DNA of 64,000 nt. Source: Ilex aquifolium (Eukaryota; Streptophyta; Magnoliopsida; Aquifoliales; Aquifoliaceae). Where the stretch lies: the NCBI GenBank assembly GCA_951799425.1, contig OX637393.1, positions 21,989,744 to 22,053,743 on the forward strand, written 5' to 3'. How positions within the stretch are numbered: position 1 is the stretch's first letter; every line of letters starts with the position of its first letter. Both the position numbers and the translations under genes were made by a program. Below, one piece after another: positions 35,736 through 46,899 of this stretch. The notes below the pieces were generated by a model, which ran no database searches, had not been told where the DNA came from, and saw nothing but the letters and a program-made list of their open reading frames with translations.

Positions 35736-35756
35736 AGCTCTACTTTATTATATAGA

Positions 35757-36297
35757 TATATATATATTTATATATATATATCTCATACTCTCTCTCTCTT
35801 TTAGCATTGTTAGTCTTAACGATCCTAATTAAACTTTCATTCTATTGCTATATTTCTCTCTCTATCTCATACTCTATCTTTCTCTCTTAGCATTTTCATT
35901 GTTATTCTCGCAGTTACAAGCAGATTCGCTGAGCAATGTTAGTTCAGTTGGGTTTTTTTTTTTCTATTTTTTGAAAATTTGATTTGTTGTTCAATGTTGC
36001 TGATTCGTTTGATATTCTTTATTAAAACTAGATAGCCTATTCATTAGATTTAACCAGAGGTTGAAAAAATGAATACTTATTTAATGGAGAGAAGAGTCGC
36101 CATGAAGAAATGTATGACATGATAATTTCGTAATGGTGTTAGTTTAAGTTGATGGAAATTCTCGGATTGTGTTTATCTTATATGATTCTTCTTCATTTTA
36201 ACTCTTGAACTTATTTTATTTAAGACATTCTTGGATGTCCCATTTGCTTGGTGAGTTTTTTGTGTTAAGAGTGTCTTCAGGCACAGGTAATGACTAG
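35757..36297 (+). mobile_element. Helitron 3' portion
   Basis: Ends with hairpin GTGTCTTCAGGCAC (36,271-36,284) and CTAG (36,294-36,297). Its left end lies back to back with a minus-strand 5' terminus (35,756), forming an inverted pair. The exact 5' end is not clear. Confidence 0.5.
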
Positions 36298-36319
36298 TCT
36301 ATATAATAAAGTAGAGTTG

Positions 36320-37880
36320 AGTTTGAATTTTGGAGACAAAGAGAGGTCCAGATTGTTTTAAGACAAAACATAAACACATCCAGCGGACAACGTAACCCCA
36401 ACATAAAAGACGGTTCAGATCATCTCAAAAATTTTGATTTAACGGTCTGTAGTGAGTACTAAATTTTATTTTCCCGCCCAACTCAGGTCTCTCTCTCACG
36501 CGTCTCTCTCTCTCACGCAGCCCCACGTCAGACATCCCCAAATTAAATTTTTCAACCCAATGCAAACCTTAAATTAAGCTATCTCTCACTCTCCAACTCT
36601 GCTTCCCCCTCCCTCCCTCACTAGTGATGACATCTTCCCCAACCCAATCTAATCCAGCAATTAAGTAATCTCTCACTCTCCAACTCTGCCTCTCTCTCCC
36701 TAACTCACGAGTAATTAAATCTTTCAACGCCCATCCGTTATCCAATGGGCAGAATTCCAAATCCCATGTTTCACGCCAAATCCTTCTCCACAACCGTATA
36801 TACACAAACCTCCAAACTTTGTTTCCCCCCTCTCTCTGCCTCTCCAAACTTTGTTTCTCCTCTCTGATGTCCCTCTCTTCTAGAGACTACAGACGGCAAC
36901 GTGCCAGCGACCACCGCCCAGTGCTTTCTCTCTCTTCCTTCTATGCCTTCCATCCCTCTTCCTGCATCTTTTGTGTGTATGGAACATGGAGAGGCATTAA
37001 GCGAACAAGTTCACCAGAAAAATTTAGGCTTAATGCCTCGAATGATTGAGCAACAAATTTTTCTCTTAAATTTCTCTCTACCACTCTGTTAGTTCACTGA
37101 AAAAAATTTATCTCTCACACTCTGTTCACGATTTATTATATAGATTCTAGCCAGAATAATCGTGAACAGATTATTATATAGAACATGTTCCGGGGCTTGA
37201 ACATAATAAGCCAAAACTGCATCTCTCTCCCACTTTCTTATCCAAAAAGCTTGATTTCACTTGAATAACTGTGTATTTGGGTTTGAATCCAATAACATAT
37301 TATGAAACATTGTATGTACGCATGTTATGCATAATGTATTTGTGTTTCAAAATTGGAAAAATTGAATGATTAAGTGCTACGAATTTGGCTTGTGCATCCT
37401 GAAAATATCCTTGTTGGATTTGGAATTGATTGCATTTTGCTTGGTTGTCCTTTTATCAGTTGGTAGCTTGAACAAAATTCTGGCTGCGGAGCAAGCTACA
37501 CTGCATCAGTTGGATTTCGTTGTTGATTTCGACTACGCTTTTTGTTGCTGTCTTCTTGCGACACATTATCTCACTGCTCAGGTACATATATCTCTCCCTT
37601 CCCTCTCCCTCTCCCTCTATCTCTGTTCTTTCTCTTTGTGTTGCAGCCCATCCACCGACAGCGGCGTAGGAACCAATCGCCACTGCCACCACGCCACCAG
37701 CACTGCCTTGTCTTTGTGGTTTTCATTTACACTGAATCCATTATACTATTTTTGTTGCTAGGTGAATGGGTGTGCTAATTTTTCTAATTGTAGAAGTTGA
37801 AATATTTATGGACTTAATCAGATGCCTCCCTATCACTCTGCTCCACTCCATCCTCTTCTACACCAGAGCCAAACAATTGC
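36320..37880. other. Helitron interior, CT-rich, no gene supported
   Basis: CT-rich leader-like sequence (36,480-36,960), a 10-bp inverted repeat GTTCACGATT / AATCGTGAAC (37,124-37,133 and 37,158-37,167) around a TTATTATATAGA Helitron-like terminus, and a 131-residue frame (37,366-37,761) without a recognisable domain. Parts may be captured gene pieces, but I cannot identify a source. Confidence 0.4.
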
Positions 37881-37887
37881 CACCAAT

Positions 37888-39674
37888 TGATTAGTAGTTA
37901 AAATTAGCATATTACTATGCCCTTTTAAGACTAATTATACTTTGATGGAGTTTAAATGATGACATTTCAGGGCATAAATTGTACAAGGGACCAAAGGCGA
38001 TGGATATCAGACTTTCATGCAACACCATCATATTCTGGAAAAAAATTGAAAAAGCTTGGACCAAGGCAAGAACGTTCGAACGCCAATCAATGTTCGAACG
38101 TCCCTTGGAATCATGTGAAGACCAGACTGATGAGACATGACGTGTTGCAGCCAAGAACTGAGGTACTTGAGTACCACGTTCGAACGCCAACTCACATTCG
38201 AACGTCCCCTGGAATTAATTAAAGATCATGATGCTGCATGGAGTGTGGAAGTGAACTTCACAGAAGACCACAAGCCACTTGAGTGGGAAGGTCAGACCCC
38301 ATATGACGTTCGAACGCCCATCAAGTAAAGACAGAAACAACGTTCGAACGTCAGACAACGTTCGAATGTTGTCTGCAGACTGGCTGCAGAGTAGTTAGCT
38401 TTCACTTGGACTTGGGCGACCATGCACTATTCCTTCACCCCCTCTTGTCTCCTTCTCTTGGCCTATAAATACTCTCATTGTTGGAGAGTAAAGGAGGACT
38501 TGGAGAGTTGTTTTGGAGATTAGTTTGGCATTAGACCATCATCTCTTAGTTTGTATAGAATTAGTCTTAGGCTTATGGTTTTAATTCCATGTCTAGAAGA
38601 AGGATGGATCATCTTTTGGTTGTGGATCACCCTCCAAAAGTGACTACCTTTCTTCTACTTTTAATATGTGTTTCATTCACTTCCATTGCTTGAGCTTCTT
38701 TCTTCCCATAGAGGAGTGAAACTCTTCCACTTTTCTAGAGCTTCGCCAAAGCCGTGAAGGGTGGAATGTGATTCACTCATTCTTTGTTGAAGATTGGCTC
38801 CTTGATTATTGTGCCTTACCTTGTAACTTCTTTACTCGGAGGAATGAGCATCACTCACTTTTTTAGCTTTACCAAAGCCATGAAGAGTGAGTAGTTTCTC
38901 ATTCACTCTTTAGTGAGAGGTGATGGATGTGTATAAATTATCCGAAAGTTATATTTGTGCATTTTCGATTATGCTTAATGCTTTATATTTCCCTTGTTTA
39001 TTGAATGATTGATTGCATCTAGCAAAGCTAAGGTACTTTGTATAACCATAAGTTCTTTCTATAACACAGATAACTCTTACATAGAAAGACTCATTGGTTC
39101 AAAGCAAGTACCCCGGATAGATCTTCATGACTACCCTTCAATCTTCACCATTATTGTGCTTCAATTAAAGAATGGAAATGGAGCATTAATGTCATGATTG
39201 AATGTCTTGTAGAAACACTTGCTTGTTTGTAGACGGGTTGAGTCTCGGTACATGCAATTCTTGTAAACTTCTAGAAAGACATCGGAATCATGTTCTTAAT
39301 TCTCACAATCCACCTTTATCTTCTAATTAACCTGTTGTAGACACGGGGGTTAATTGAGTTATCAAGCACAAGTATAATAAACCGGATAATTAACTACATG
39401 TCAAAATCCTTGAACTAAAGAGTGACTCTTTTACATTAGAGCTTATCTCATATTTTGTTTAGAAAATTCTCTTGGAAAAAATTTTATATTCTATCCAGGA
39501 TATCCCATACATCACACAACTTCAAATCTCAAGGGTTACAATCACTAGGTCTCCACCACTGCTTATCTCAAAACACCAACAAGAGTTCCCTGTGGATTCG
39601 ACTCCGGACTCAAACCGGATTATTACTACAGTTTGACCGCCTGCACTTGGGTGTACACATTTCAGATCAAATCA
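37888..39674 (+). mobile_element. solo LTR, CGTTCGAACG family
   Basis: Full-length relative of the LTR at 7,556-9,493, starting TGATTAG and ending ATCAAATCA, with no interior attached. Flanking CCAAT (37,883-37,887) and CCAAC (39,675-39,679) fit a 5-bp duplication with one mismatch. TATAAATA at 38,464-38,471. Formed presumably by LTR-LTR recombination. Confidence 0.82.
38073..38471 (+). promoter_or_regulatory. CGTTCGAACG cluster and TATA in solo LTR
   Basis: Palindromes at 38,073-38,082, 38,177-38,186, 38,307-38,316 and 38,341-38,350, with partial copies at 38,092, 38,195 and 38,359. TATAAATA follows at 38,464-38,471. Same order as in the LTR at 7,556. Confidence 0.6.
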
Positions 39675-39679
39675 CCAAC

Positions 39680-41042
39680 CACCATAAGCCCCACTGTAAT
39701 CCACCACTGTGAGCCACCCACCAGTGTAAGCCAACCACAATAAGACACCACTGTAAGCCGTAAGTGACCAATTTATTGTGCCGTCATTAAATCATGCATT
39801 TTTGGTCATTGAATTGCTGAGCGAACCAGTGCCACCAACCACCATAAGTAACTACCCCATAGCCCCAAACTACTTAACGGTCGATTATTGCTCGAGTAAT
39901 TGGTTGATTTAGTCGTGGAATTGGTGAGTGATGAGTTTTGGGTGTTTGTATATGTGTGTGGAGAAAATGGGAGATAGCCTCCCCTTTTTCAATCCTCTCC
40001 TTTCTTTTGTTTTCTTTCTTACAGGATAATCACACACTTGGTTGATTTCTCAACCAATTTACAAGACACACAATGGTGGTTTGGACAAGTGTTAATTTGT
40101 CTTTCTTTAAGTTAATTTTTTTACCAAGCTTTAATGTTTTCCTTATCTCATTGATGGCTGGCCACCATTGCAAAAGCTTCCATGATCATTTTTTTTTCTT
40201 CATTATATCTATTTCCTATACATACACAAACCAACGGGCATTTGATCCAATTGTACTCCTTACCTTATGAAGGCTTTGCCCTCTTGAGGTTAAGGGTTCA
40301 AGTTCCCCCTCCCCCTCCCCCCAAAAAAAATAGAATAAAAAAAAAATACATACACAATAGCAAATGCCTCTTTTTCGTCTCTAACTGTTCATAATATAGG
40401 CAGACTTCTATTTTGTTCTATTTCTATACAAAAAATTTGGGTGCTGTCTTCATCGTGGTTCGACGACAAGGTGATCACTTCTAGGGATTTTTATATCAAT
40501 TTTGGTTTTACATCTGTGGGATGATCTGATGATCCTTTTGGATCGAATGGTTTTGATGTGTAAATTATTTATTTTCAAATCACTTCCTTTAGAAATTTTA
40601 TGAGAACTGCTATTAATTTCAATTTTTCCTTTGTTTTTTTTGGTTCGTTGTTTGTTTGAGTTCTATTTTTTACTTAATGACTTTTTGTGTTATAGAGTGC
40701 CTTCAGGCATGGGTCCATGCTGCCTTTGTAAAAATGTAAGGCAACACCCGCTCCTTCAAGCATGGGACCTTCTATTGTTCATGTGATTCTAACTTCTATT
40801 GCATCTTTATACCATCTCTTGATATTTGGAAATCATTTTCTTCTTTTTTTAATTATCTTTTCTTTCGGAATTGGACCTATATTTACTGTATACATTGAAG
40901 TTTTTTGTTACAATAACAGTTTGCTGCATGTAGTGTTTCAGAGAAACTTGGATTGCTTTACATTGCATCTTAGAATTCCTCTTAGATTTGTATTTTATTT
41001 TTTCGGTTGGGGTTGTTACGTAAATCTTCTAAAGATAATTGC

Positions 41043-41106
<64 letters not shown>

Positions 41107-42514
41107 AGGTTGGGATTTGCTTGATTTAATTCATACTGTAGTAGCAATAGGTGATTTTGTCAATCTAACACCATATCTCCAATTTCAATGGGTTAGCACA
41201 GTAATGTTACTGTTCATGACCATATAGAGGAAAATATGGACATTAATTAATACGTATATTAGTGTATTTATGTATGGACCAATCTTTTGGTTTAAGTATT
41301 TGAATGCTATCGTGGATGTTATATTTCAAGCATATTATTCATTCAATTGGTCGGTGAGCTTTGATTTTTATATTTTTGCTTTAACATTTGGTGAGCTTTG
41401 CTTTATTTTATCTCTTATTATACTTTCCTTGGATGCTTAAAGGGATGATAAAATGAGTGCGAATGTGGTTCTTGAACGCTGAAACATGTGAATATAATGT
41501 GTGGAAGAAAAGAGAAAAAGAAGGCTATGTATGAGAAAGTTGAATTTTCAATTTTTTAGAAATACATTTAAAACGAATTTGTTGATTGATAGTCTTAACT
41601 TTTTCAATGAAATCTCAAATGTTTTTATTGGGAATTTTTTTTGTGCTATGTAGTGCCTTCAGGCACAACATTTTAATATGAGTCCTTACGCTTCAATTTT
41701 TAATATGAAAGCATGAGATCCTGCTTTGGAACTATTATTTAAGATACTCAAGACGTGTGTAGCCGACATGCTCATAATAGTACATATTGTTTTTATAAAT
41801 GATTCATTCATTTGTTGGATGCACTTGCCTAATATTTTCTCTATTAGTTCCATGGCCAAATGTTGATTAACTAGAAGTGATGAAGACCAAAATGTGCCTA
41901 AACATGGCATGGAGGCCTCGAATTCAGGTTCAACGGTGAGTAATTCTCAAGTTGATTGTTTTTTCTTTATTTCATTTTTTTCCTTTCTTTTCATTTTCTG
42001 AGTTAGTTCCTTTGTTTTTTTTCTTCAATTTACTGCTGCATATTTAATTTCTTCGAGCCATTTTTTTATTTGGTATGGGTTTACCAAGTCACTTGCTATG
42101 ACTATGCCATGGATTTCGAATATAAGATGTTTTTTGCTGCCATGGTTAGTTGATTGGGTGTTGATAAAATTACTAGCCCTTTAGGATATGGTATTAAAAT
42201 ATACGTATTGTGTATACAAGCTGAAATTTTTATGGGATCCTATTTATGGTAAAATATATAGTGGGCAGTATTATGAATACTGAAATGAAACTGGGTTTTG
42301 AATTTGGTAGTTGAGATAGTCATGTTTTCAAAATGATAAAAAGGAAAGTGGGGTTCTAAATTTAGTGTTGCTTCAGTTTTGATTGTAATTATGTATTTTT
42401 ACCACTTCTAAATTGAATTTCTTGGTTATGGACCTATTTTTAAGCAAGATCTCATTTTTGTACGTATTGTTTGAAATTTTCTTGACCATTCTTTCCTTTG
42501 AGTTTTTTTGGGTT
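39680..42514. other. Helitron-derived spacer, no gene seen
   Basis: AT-rich DNA with decayed Helitron hairpins (TGCCTTCAGGCA at 40,698 and GTGCCTTCAGGCAC at 41,653) and a GA microsatellite. Open frames of 65-94 residues lack domains. Confidence 0.5.
41045..41102. repeat. (AG)29 microsatellite
   Basis: About 58 bp of uninterrupted AG dinucleotides. Confidence 0.97.
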
Positions 42515-42519
42515 CATTG

Positions 42520-45500
42520 TGTGAAACCCCGGAAAATTTAAACTTTGACGAACAAGGGCAATAAGTGAATTGCCACTTCAGTACTAGTTGAAAAACTGAA
42601 TTTTTCTAAATCTCGGATGACGAAACGGATTCCACCGTTGGATTCGTCTCGCGAAATCTAGTTACCACGTCAAATTTCGTTGAATTTCGAGATAGTCGGA
42701 TTTTTCACGTTTTACGAGACAAACGGGCCTCGGGTGACCCCGTGCACGAAATTTTTATAAAATTTTAAAGTTTGGGGAAATATTAGAGGCAAGTTGAAGT
42801 AAAAATAATTCGAACTTGAACCGGAGCGAAATTTAGTCGTTTCGGGATTAAAACGGACCCGAAATTAAATAGGACATGTGGCCAATTGTGGGCCAAGTAT
42901 CCTAAAAATATAAATAGGGGCCTAAAGTCTGAAAAATCAGACTTCTCCTTCACCATTCAGCCGGTTTCAGCCGAGAGAAAAGAAGAGAGGGAAAATGAGA
43001 GAAAACTCCACCTTCTCTCTACGATCTACTCCGTTCTAGCGCTCAAATCGATTCGGGCCAAGAACAAGAGTTGCTCTACGCGTCGAGGGCTACGCGTGGG
43101 TACCAAAAACGACGGTTTTCACCGAACGTTGGAGGGCCGAAAATTTGGAAGTGAAGGATTCAAGCTTGCTTTGAGTTCTAGGAGCTTCCCACGGCGATTC
43201 TACACGCTACAAGAGGTAGGGTTTTCTTCCTACTTAGGTTTATTTCCAACCTAGGAAGGTTATATGGAATGGGTAGGTGTATATATATATGTATCACTTG
43301 CCTATTGTGGTTATTTGGGTGAAATGGGTATTGAGAATGGGTAGCAAGATTTAAATCACATTCTCTAGTTTAATGTACCACTAATGCATTTCATGTGTGG
43401 GAAATGAGTACCAAATATGCTAAGCAAGGTTGGTATGAAATGGGTAAATAAATTTACTTGATGGGTAAATTTCATAAAGAAACTTGAAGTGTAGAAAATT
43501 GATATGGGAAATTGGGTAAAGTGAATTCCTAAATGAAATGGACAATTAGGAATGGTTGTTGATAATTTCCTGAGAAATTATGACATATGAGGTTATGTTA
43601 TGGGTAGAATGAATTCTATCTTGGTATAATTGTGTAGAAATCAATTAATATGATTTCTTGAGCTTTATGATGAATTTGAGTATATTATATGATTACATGC
43701 TTTGGGTGGTTCGAAGGTGTTGATTAAATGCCTTGGTGAAAATGTTGTATTGATGAGTTTGCTATGTTAATTGCATGCTTATGTGATAACATGTTTGAAA
43801 ATGGTTATTGGATGAAATGTTGATATATGCATGCTTGCTATATATTGACAATGTGTTAAATTATGGTGTTCATATGCTTATGATATGAAGTACCATGGAT
43901 ATGTGGATTTATTGTTGTGTTGTTCATATGGCATTCATACATATTGAACATGTGGAGAAGATGCAAGGGTACATTACATTGCATTCTCATGGGTACATCA
44001 CATTCATGGTTATAAGACATGAGTGTGTGTGGGTGAGTTGACATCGCATTCATGGGTCATAGGCATGAGTGTGGGTGTGTGCATGTGTTGTGGATCAAAC
44101 ACCAAATCTTGGTGGTTGGTATGTGAACTCGGGAAAGTCGGGATCGAAGATCCGACTGAGTTGCACGGTTGCATTGCATAAGGAAAACTTGTGTCGGGTA
44201 AAGCAAGTAGGGCTAGACACTCCCTCGGGTGAAAAACCCGGAACCACTTGGTTTAGTCATTTGACCGGCGGTGAAATTCCAGAAAAGTGGCATGGCCCAC
44301 GGAGCCAGTGGTGCGACTCCAAAATCCGTTGCCCAAGAAGACACAAGACTTTGTTATATAAAAACACCCATCCAATGGGTAGCCTCAAACAATGATTTGA
44401 TTTTTTTTAAAGACATAACTTTTATCTCAAACGATCATTGGGAGGGTTTTTCCGTCAATAGACGGGTTCATACACATTGGCTTTTGCATTGTGTGGTGTG
44501 AGTCGGGGAAGACTCGGGACAAGGTGCATGAGTGAGTTCCATCTCATATCATGGCATGACATGGTATAGCATGGTAGCTTTCTAACATTGAGGTGTATAT
44601 TCTTGTTAGATTGGTTGATGCTTGTTGATTTGTTGCATGTGCGCATTTCATATGCACTTAGGTTGGGGAGTAGCCTCTGTAGGAGGATATCCTATTGAGC
44701 GTGGCTCACCCTTCGTGGGACAACATTTCAGGTGCGGGGTTCACGCCGGCGGACGGCTCCCAATTCGAGCCCCAAAGTTGAAGAAAGCCGACTTGTGGCT
44801 TTTATGGTTATTTAGTAAAGTTTTGTAAGAATTCCATTTTGAGATGTAAATATATGGAATGAATTGTGATAGAGCTTGTATGAGTTGTGTATTATATGGA
44901 AAATCTCATTAAACATGTGTTGGATGAGTTTGGAGTGTATGGGGTAGCTTTAAGGATGGTTTGGAGGGGAAAGAAATCCATTATTTTTGCTCACAGTCTG
45001 AAAACCTACCGGAAGGTGTATGTCGGCCTTCCGGAAGGTTTTGCTAAAAACCCTGGATGCCTTGTTCACGGCTAATACCTTCCGGAAGGTTTTGCCCACT
45101 GGAATAAACCTTCCGGAGGATTTTAGCTACTGGAGTAAAACCTACCGGAAGGACTTGTCTACTGGAATGAACCTTCCGGAAGGTTTTGCCTTGGGTTTCT
45201 TTTTGACTGCCAAATTCTTCCGGAAGGTTTTGTTTTCTGGAATGAACCTTCCGGAAGGTTTTGGCTACTGGAATGGACCTTCCGGAAGGTTTTTGCTACT
45301 GATGTAGACCTTCCGGAAGTTCTTGAAATTGATCCTTTTCATTTAACTGTTCTTTCAGCGACCTTCCGGTAGGTGTATGTCGACCTTCCGGAAGGTTTTT
45401 CCAAAAACTTGAAATTTTCAAAATGCTTAGCCATGCTCTTGGGCTTTATTTTCTTTGGTTCCTATGACATAAATGGACATAAATTGAGATATCATTGACC

Positions 45501-45631
45501 TTGTGGATGGTAAATCCGGTTAAAAGCATGTGAATGACGTGGTGTCGGGTTATACGACTATCACGAGTATTTTCGCGGGTTGACGGATGGTCAACGGTTA
45601 ATAAAGGACCCCCGGGTTTTGGGGTGTCACA
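42520..45631 (+). repeat. 5' LTR of young gypsy element
   Basis: TATAAATA at 42,909-42,916, leader with CT-rich stretch, AG|GTAGGG donor-like motif at 43,214-43,220, and a palindrome array at 45,004-45,396. Open frames inside (such as 42,886-43,254) recur identically in the 3' LTR and have no domain. Confidence 0.92.
45004..45396 (+). promoter_or_regulatory. ACCTTCCGGAAGGT palindrome array (5' LTR)
   Basis: About twelve copies in 390 bp. Perfect 14-mers start at 45,077, 45,171, 45,246, 45,277 and 45,383; a perfect 12-mer lies at 45,027-45,038; imperfect copies lie near 45,004, 45,107, 45,140, 45,216, 45,308 and 45,361. Several are spaced 31 bp apart with a spacer of TTTTGCCCACTGGAAT / TAGCTACTGGAGT type. 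The array translates as repeated NLPEGF-like words, but arms and spacing, not frame, are conserved. Confidence 0.85.
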
Positions 45632-45634
45632 GCT

Positions 45635-45646
45635 TGGTATCAGAGC
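45635..45646 (+). other. primer-binding site, initiator tRNA-Met type
   Basis: TGGTATCAGAGC three bases after the 5' LTR end. This is the classical site complementary to the 3' end of plant initiator tRNA-Met, used to prime minus-strand cDNA synthesis. Confidence 0.95.
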
Positions 45647-46094
45647 TTAGGTTATAGATCTTATGTGGTCTTGTGGGAAATGAGTCTATCATCTTCCATT
45701 GCAAGAATGAAAGAGGTTTAGAGCTTAGGTTTACGATTCACCTAAGACTTGATGGGCATGGGTTTTAGACCATTTCATTCCATGTGCATCTCACGTTATG
45801 TGCTATATTTGCTACATGTTATGTACCCTACTTGGTACATGTTATGTGTTACTTGTTGTGTGACTTGTATGCATGATGAATGTGCATAGTGAAAAGTATG
45901 CTAACCCTAGTGTTTAGAGAACTTAACCTTGGGAGTGGGAAAACAAATGAACGGGAAAGTTCAAAGTGTAAGGGTCCACTATTGGAGGCATACGCCCTAC
46001 TAGTGAGACAGTGAGAAAGATTTGAACGTTTTAACTTTGGTCCCTATCTAGGGATACTAAGCCGTTGTACCATTGCTATTTGACATGTGTGTAG

Positions 46095-46865
46095 ATGTCA
46101 TATAGAGGAAGGGGACGTCTAGGCGGTGGACGGAACAACCAACCACTACCGGCTTTGGACCAACAAGCCTATATGGAGGCTATGAGTACGATGGCTGCTA
46201 ACCTAGCACAGGCAAGCGCCAATTTGAGCCAAGGGGCTCAAGCCATCCAAAGGAGTTTAAGTTCCATGGGCCATCAACGGCCATGGAAAAAGCAAAAGAC
46301 ATCGAGGCCACAAGAATCATCGGGGCAGGGCCGCGGCTATCAAGGCCAAGGCCAAGGGCAAACCTCCCAAAGTAGTGGGCACTTCAGGGTTCCCAGCCAA
46401 GCGGGGCAGGGGCCATGTTATCATTGTCGCCAAGTGGGGCATAAGAGGAGGGATTGTCCTCAGAGGCAGGGATCACAGGAGGGGGATCAAGCCCAAAATC
46501 TTTTGTCCCAAGGAGGGAAGAAATTCAAGGGAACGTTTCAAGGAGGCCAGAAGACATGTTTCTATTGTCGACAACCGGGCCATAGGAAGAAGGATTGCCC
46601 CCTGAGGCAAACCTCACAGAGTTCCGAGACTTCTCAATCCCAGTCGTCGGTGGGACTCACACAGGCACGTATTGTCCTTCCCTATTCCACTAAGGACCAG
46701 GGAAATCAGTCCCAACTACAGAGCGTTGTGCAAGTCCTTAGTACGCCGCGTGCGGAGACTCCGCAATCAGACCGGATGAGCCAAGGTATGGGCCAAGGCC
46801 AGGAACAAGACTCTGAAGCGACAACATTGGAGACCCAGGAGACGGTCTTTGACGTTGCACCATAG
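46095..46865 (+). CDS. gag remnant lacking capsid, two zinc knuckles
   Basis: A 256-residue open frame. Residues 1-58 resemble the N-terminus of Tekay/Del-type gag (MSYRGRGRLGGGRN). The usual capsid domain is missing, and the chain passes straight into a Gln/Gly/Ser-rich linker and nucleocapsid. Two CCHC knuckles are present: CYHCRQVGHKRRDC (about residues 108-121) and CFYCRQPGHRKKDC (about 155-168). Knuckles bind the element RNA; without capsid no particle is expected. A long Gln-rich tail (QSSETSQSQSSVG, GMGQGQEQDSE) follows. The ATG lies right after a splice-acceptor-like TGTGTGTAG. The frame is open and its start context good, so it could be translated, but function is doubtful. A second knuckle is uncommon in this lineage, to my knowledge. 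Confidence 0.75.
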   Translation: MSYRGRGRLGGGRNNQPLPALDQQAYMEAMSTMAANLAQASANLSQGAQAIQRSLSSMGHQRPWKKQKTSRPQESSGQGRGYQGQGQGQTSQSSGHFRVPSQAGQGPCYHCRQVGHKRRDCPQRQGSQEGDQAQNLLSQGGKKFKGTFQGGQKTCFYCRQPGHRKKDCPLRQTSQSSETSQSQSSVGLTQARIVLPYSTKDQGNQSQLQSVVQVLSTPRAETPQSDRMSQGMGQGQEQDSEATTLETQETVFDVAP

Positions 46866-46899
46866 AGTGAGTCGGGGGATCAGGCAGCGACCCACGGTA

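Larger units (their letters stand above)
24338..35756 (-). mobile_element. large minus-strand Helitron-like block with nested insertions
   Basis: The minus-strand 3' end is at 24,338 (CTAG, then hairpin TGCCTAAAGGCA at 24,352-24,363). A minus-strand 5' end TCTATATAATAAAGTAGAG lies at 35,756-35,738, with another candidate near 35,480. The AAATTAGCCTACAAAT repeats at 25,586, 25,867 and 34,791 sit on both sides of the nested LTR elements, consistent with one interrupted host element. Pairing of the two ends is inferred. Confidence 0.4.
43216..46094 (+). other. possible leader intron of gag transcript
   Basis: Donor AAGAG|GTAGGG at 43,215/43,216 downstream of the LTR TATA. An acceptor TGTGTGTAG ends at 46,094, immediately before the gag ATG at 46,095. 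Splicing would place the gag start at an exon edge and remove the palindrome array and primer site from that mRNA. This is inferred from motifs; no transcript evidence is available. Confidence 0.35.

Noticed and set aside
37366-37761. 131-residue hydrophobic frame with possible membrane segments
   Set aside because: Ends in CT-rich low-complexity sequence within Helitron DNA; no family resemblance and no conserved start context, so not called as a gene.
40698-41666. Two further Helitron 3' hairpins
   Set aside because: TGCCTTCAGGCA-type hairpins are present, but no CTAG follows at the right distance, so I treat them as decayed internal remnants rather than element ends.
42886-43254. 122-residue frame, repeated at 49,063-49,431
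   Set aside because: Identical because the LTRs are identical. It covers the TATA box and leader, so it cannot be normally translated from the LTR promoter.
45020-45307. Repetitive protein with NLPEGF-like words, or a CRISPR-like array
   Set aside because: The repeat is palindromic DNA in an LTR; unit spacing shifts frame and spacers are similar rather than unique. The context is a plant retrotransposon.
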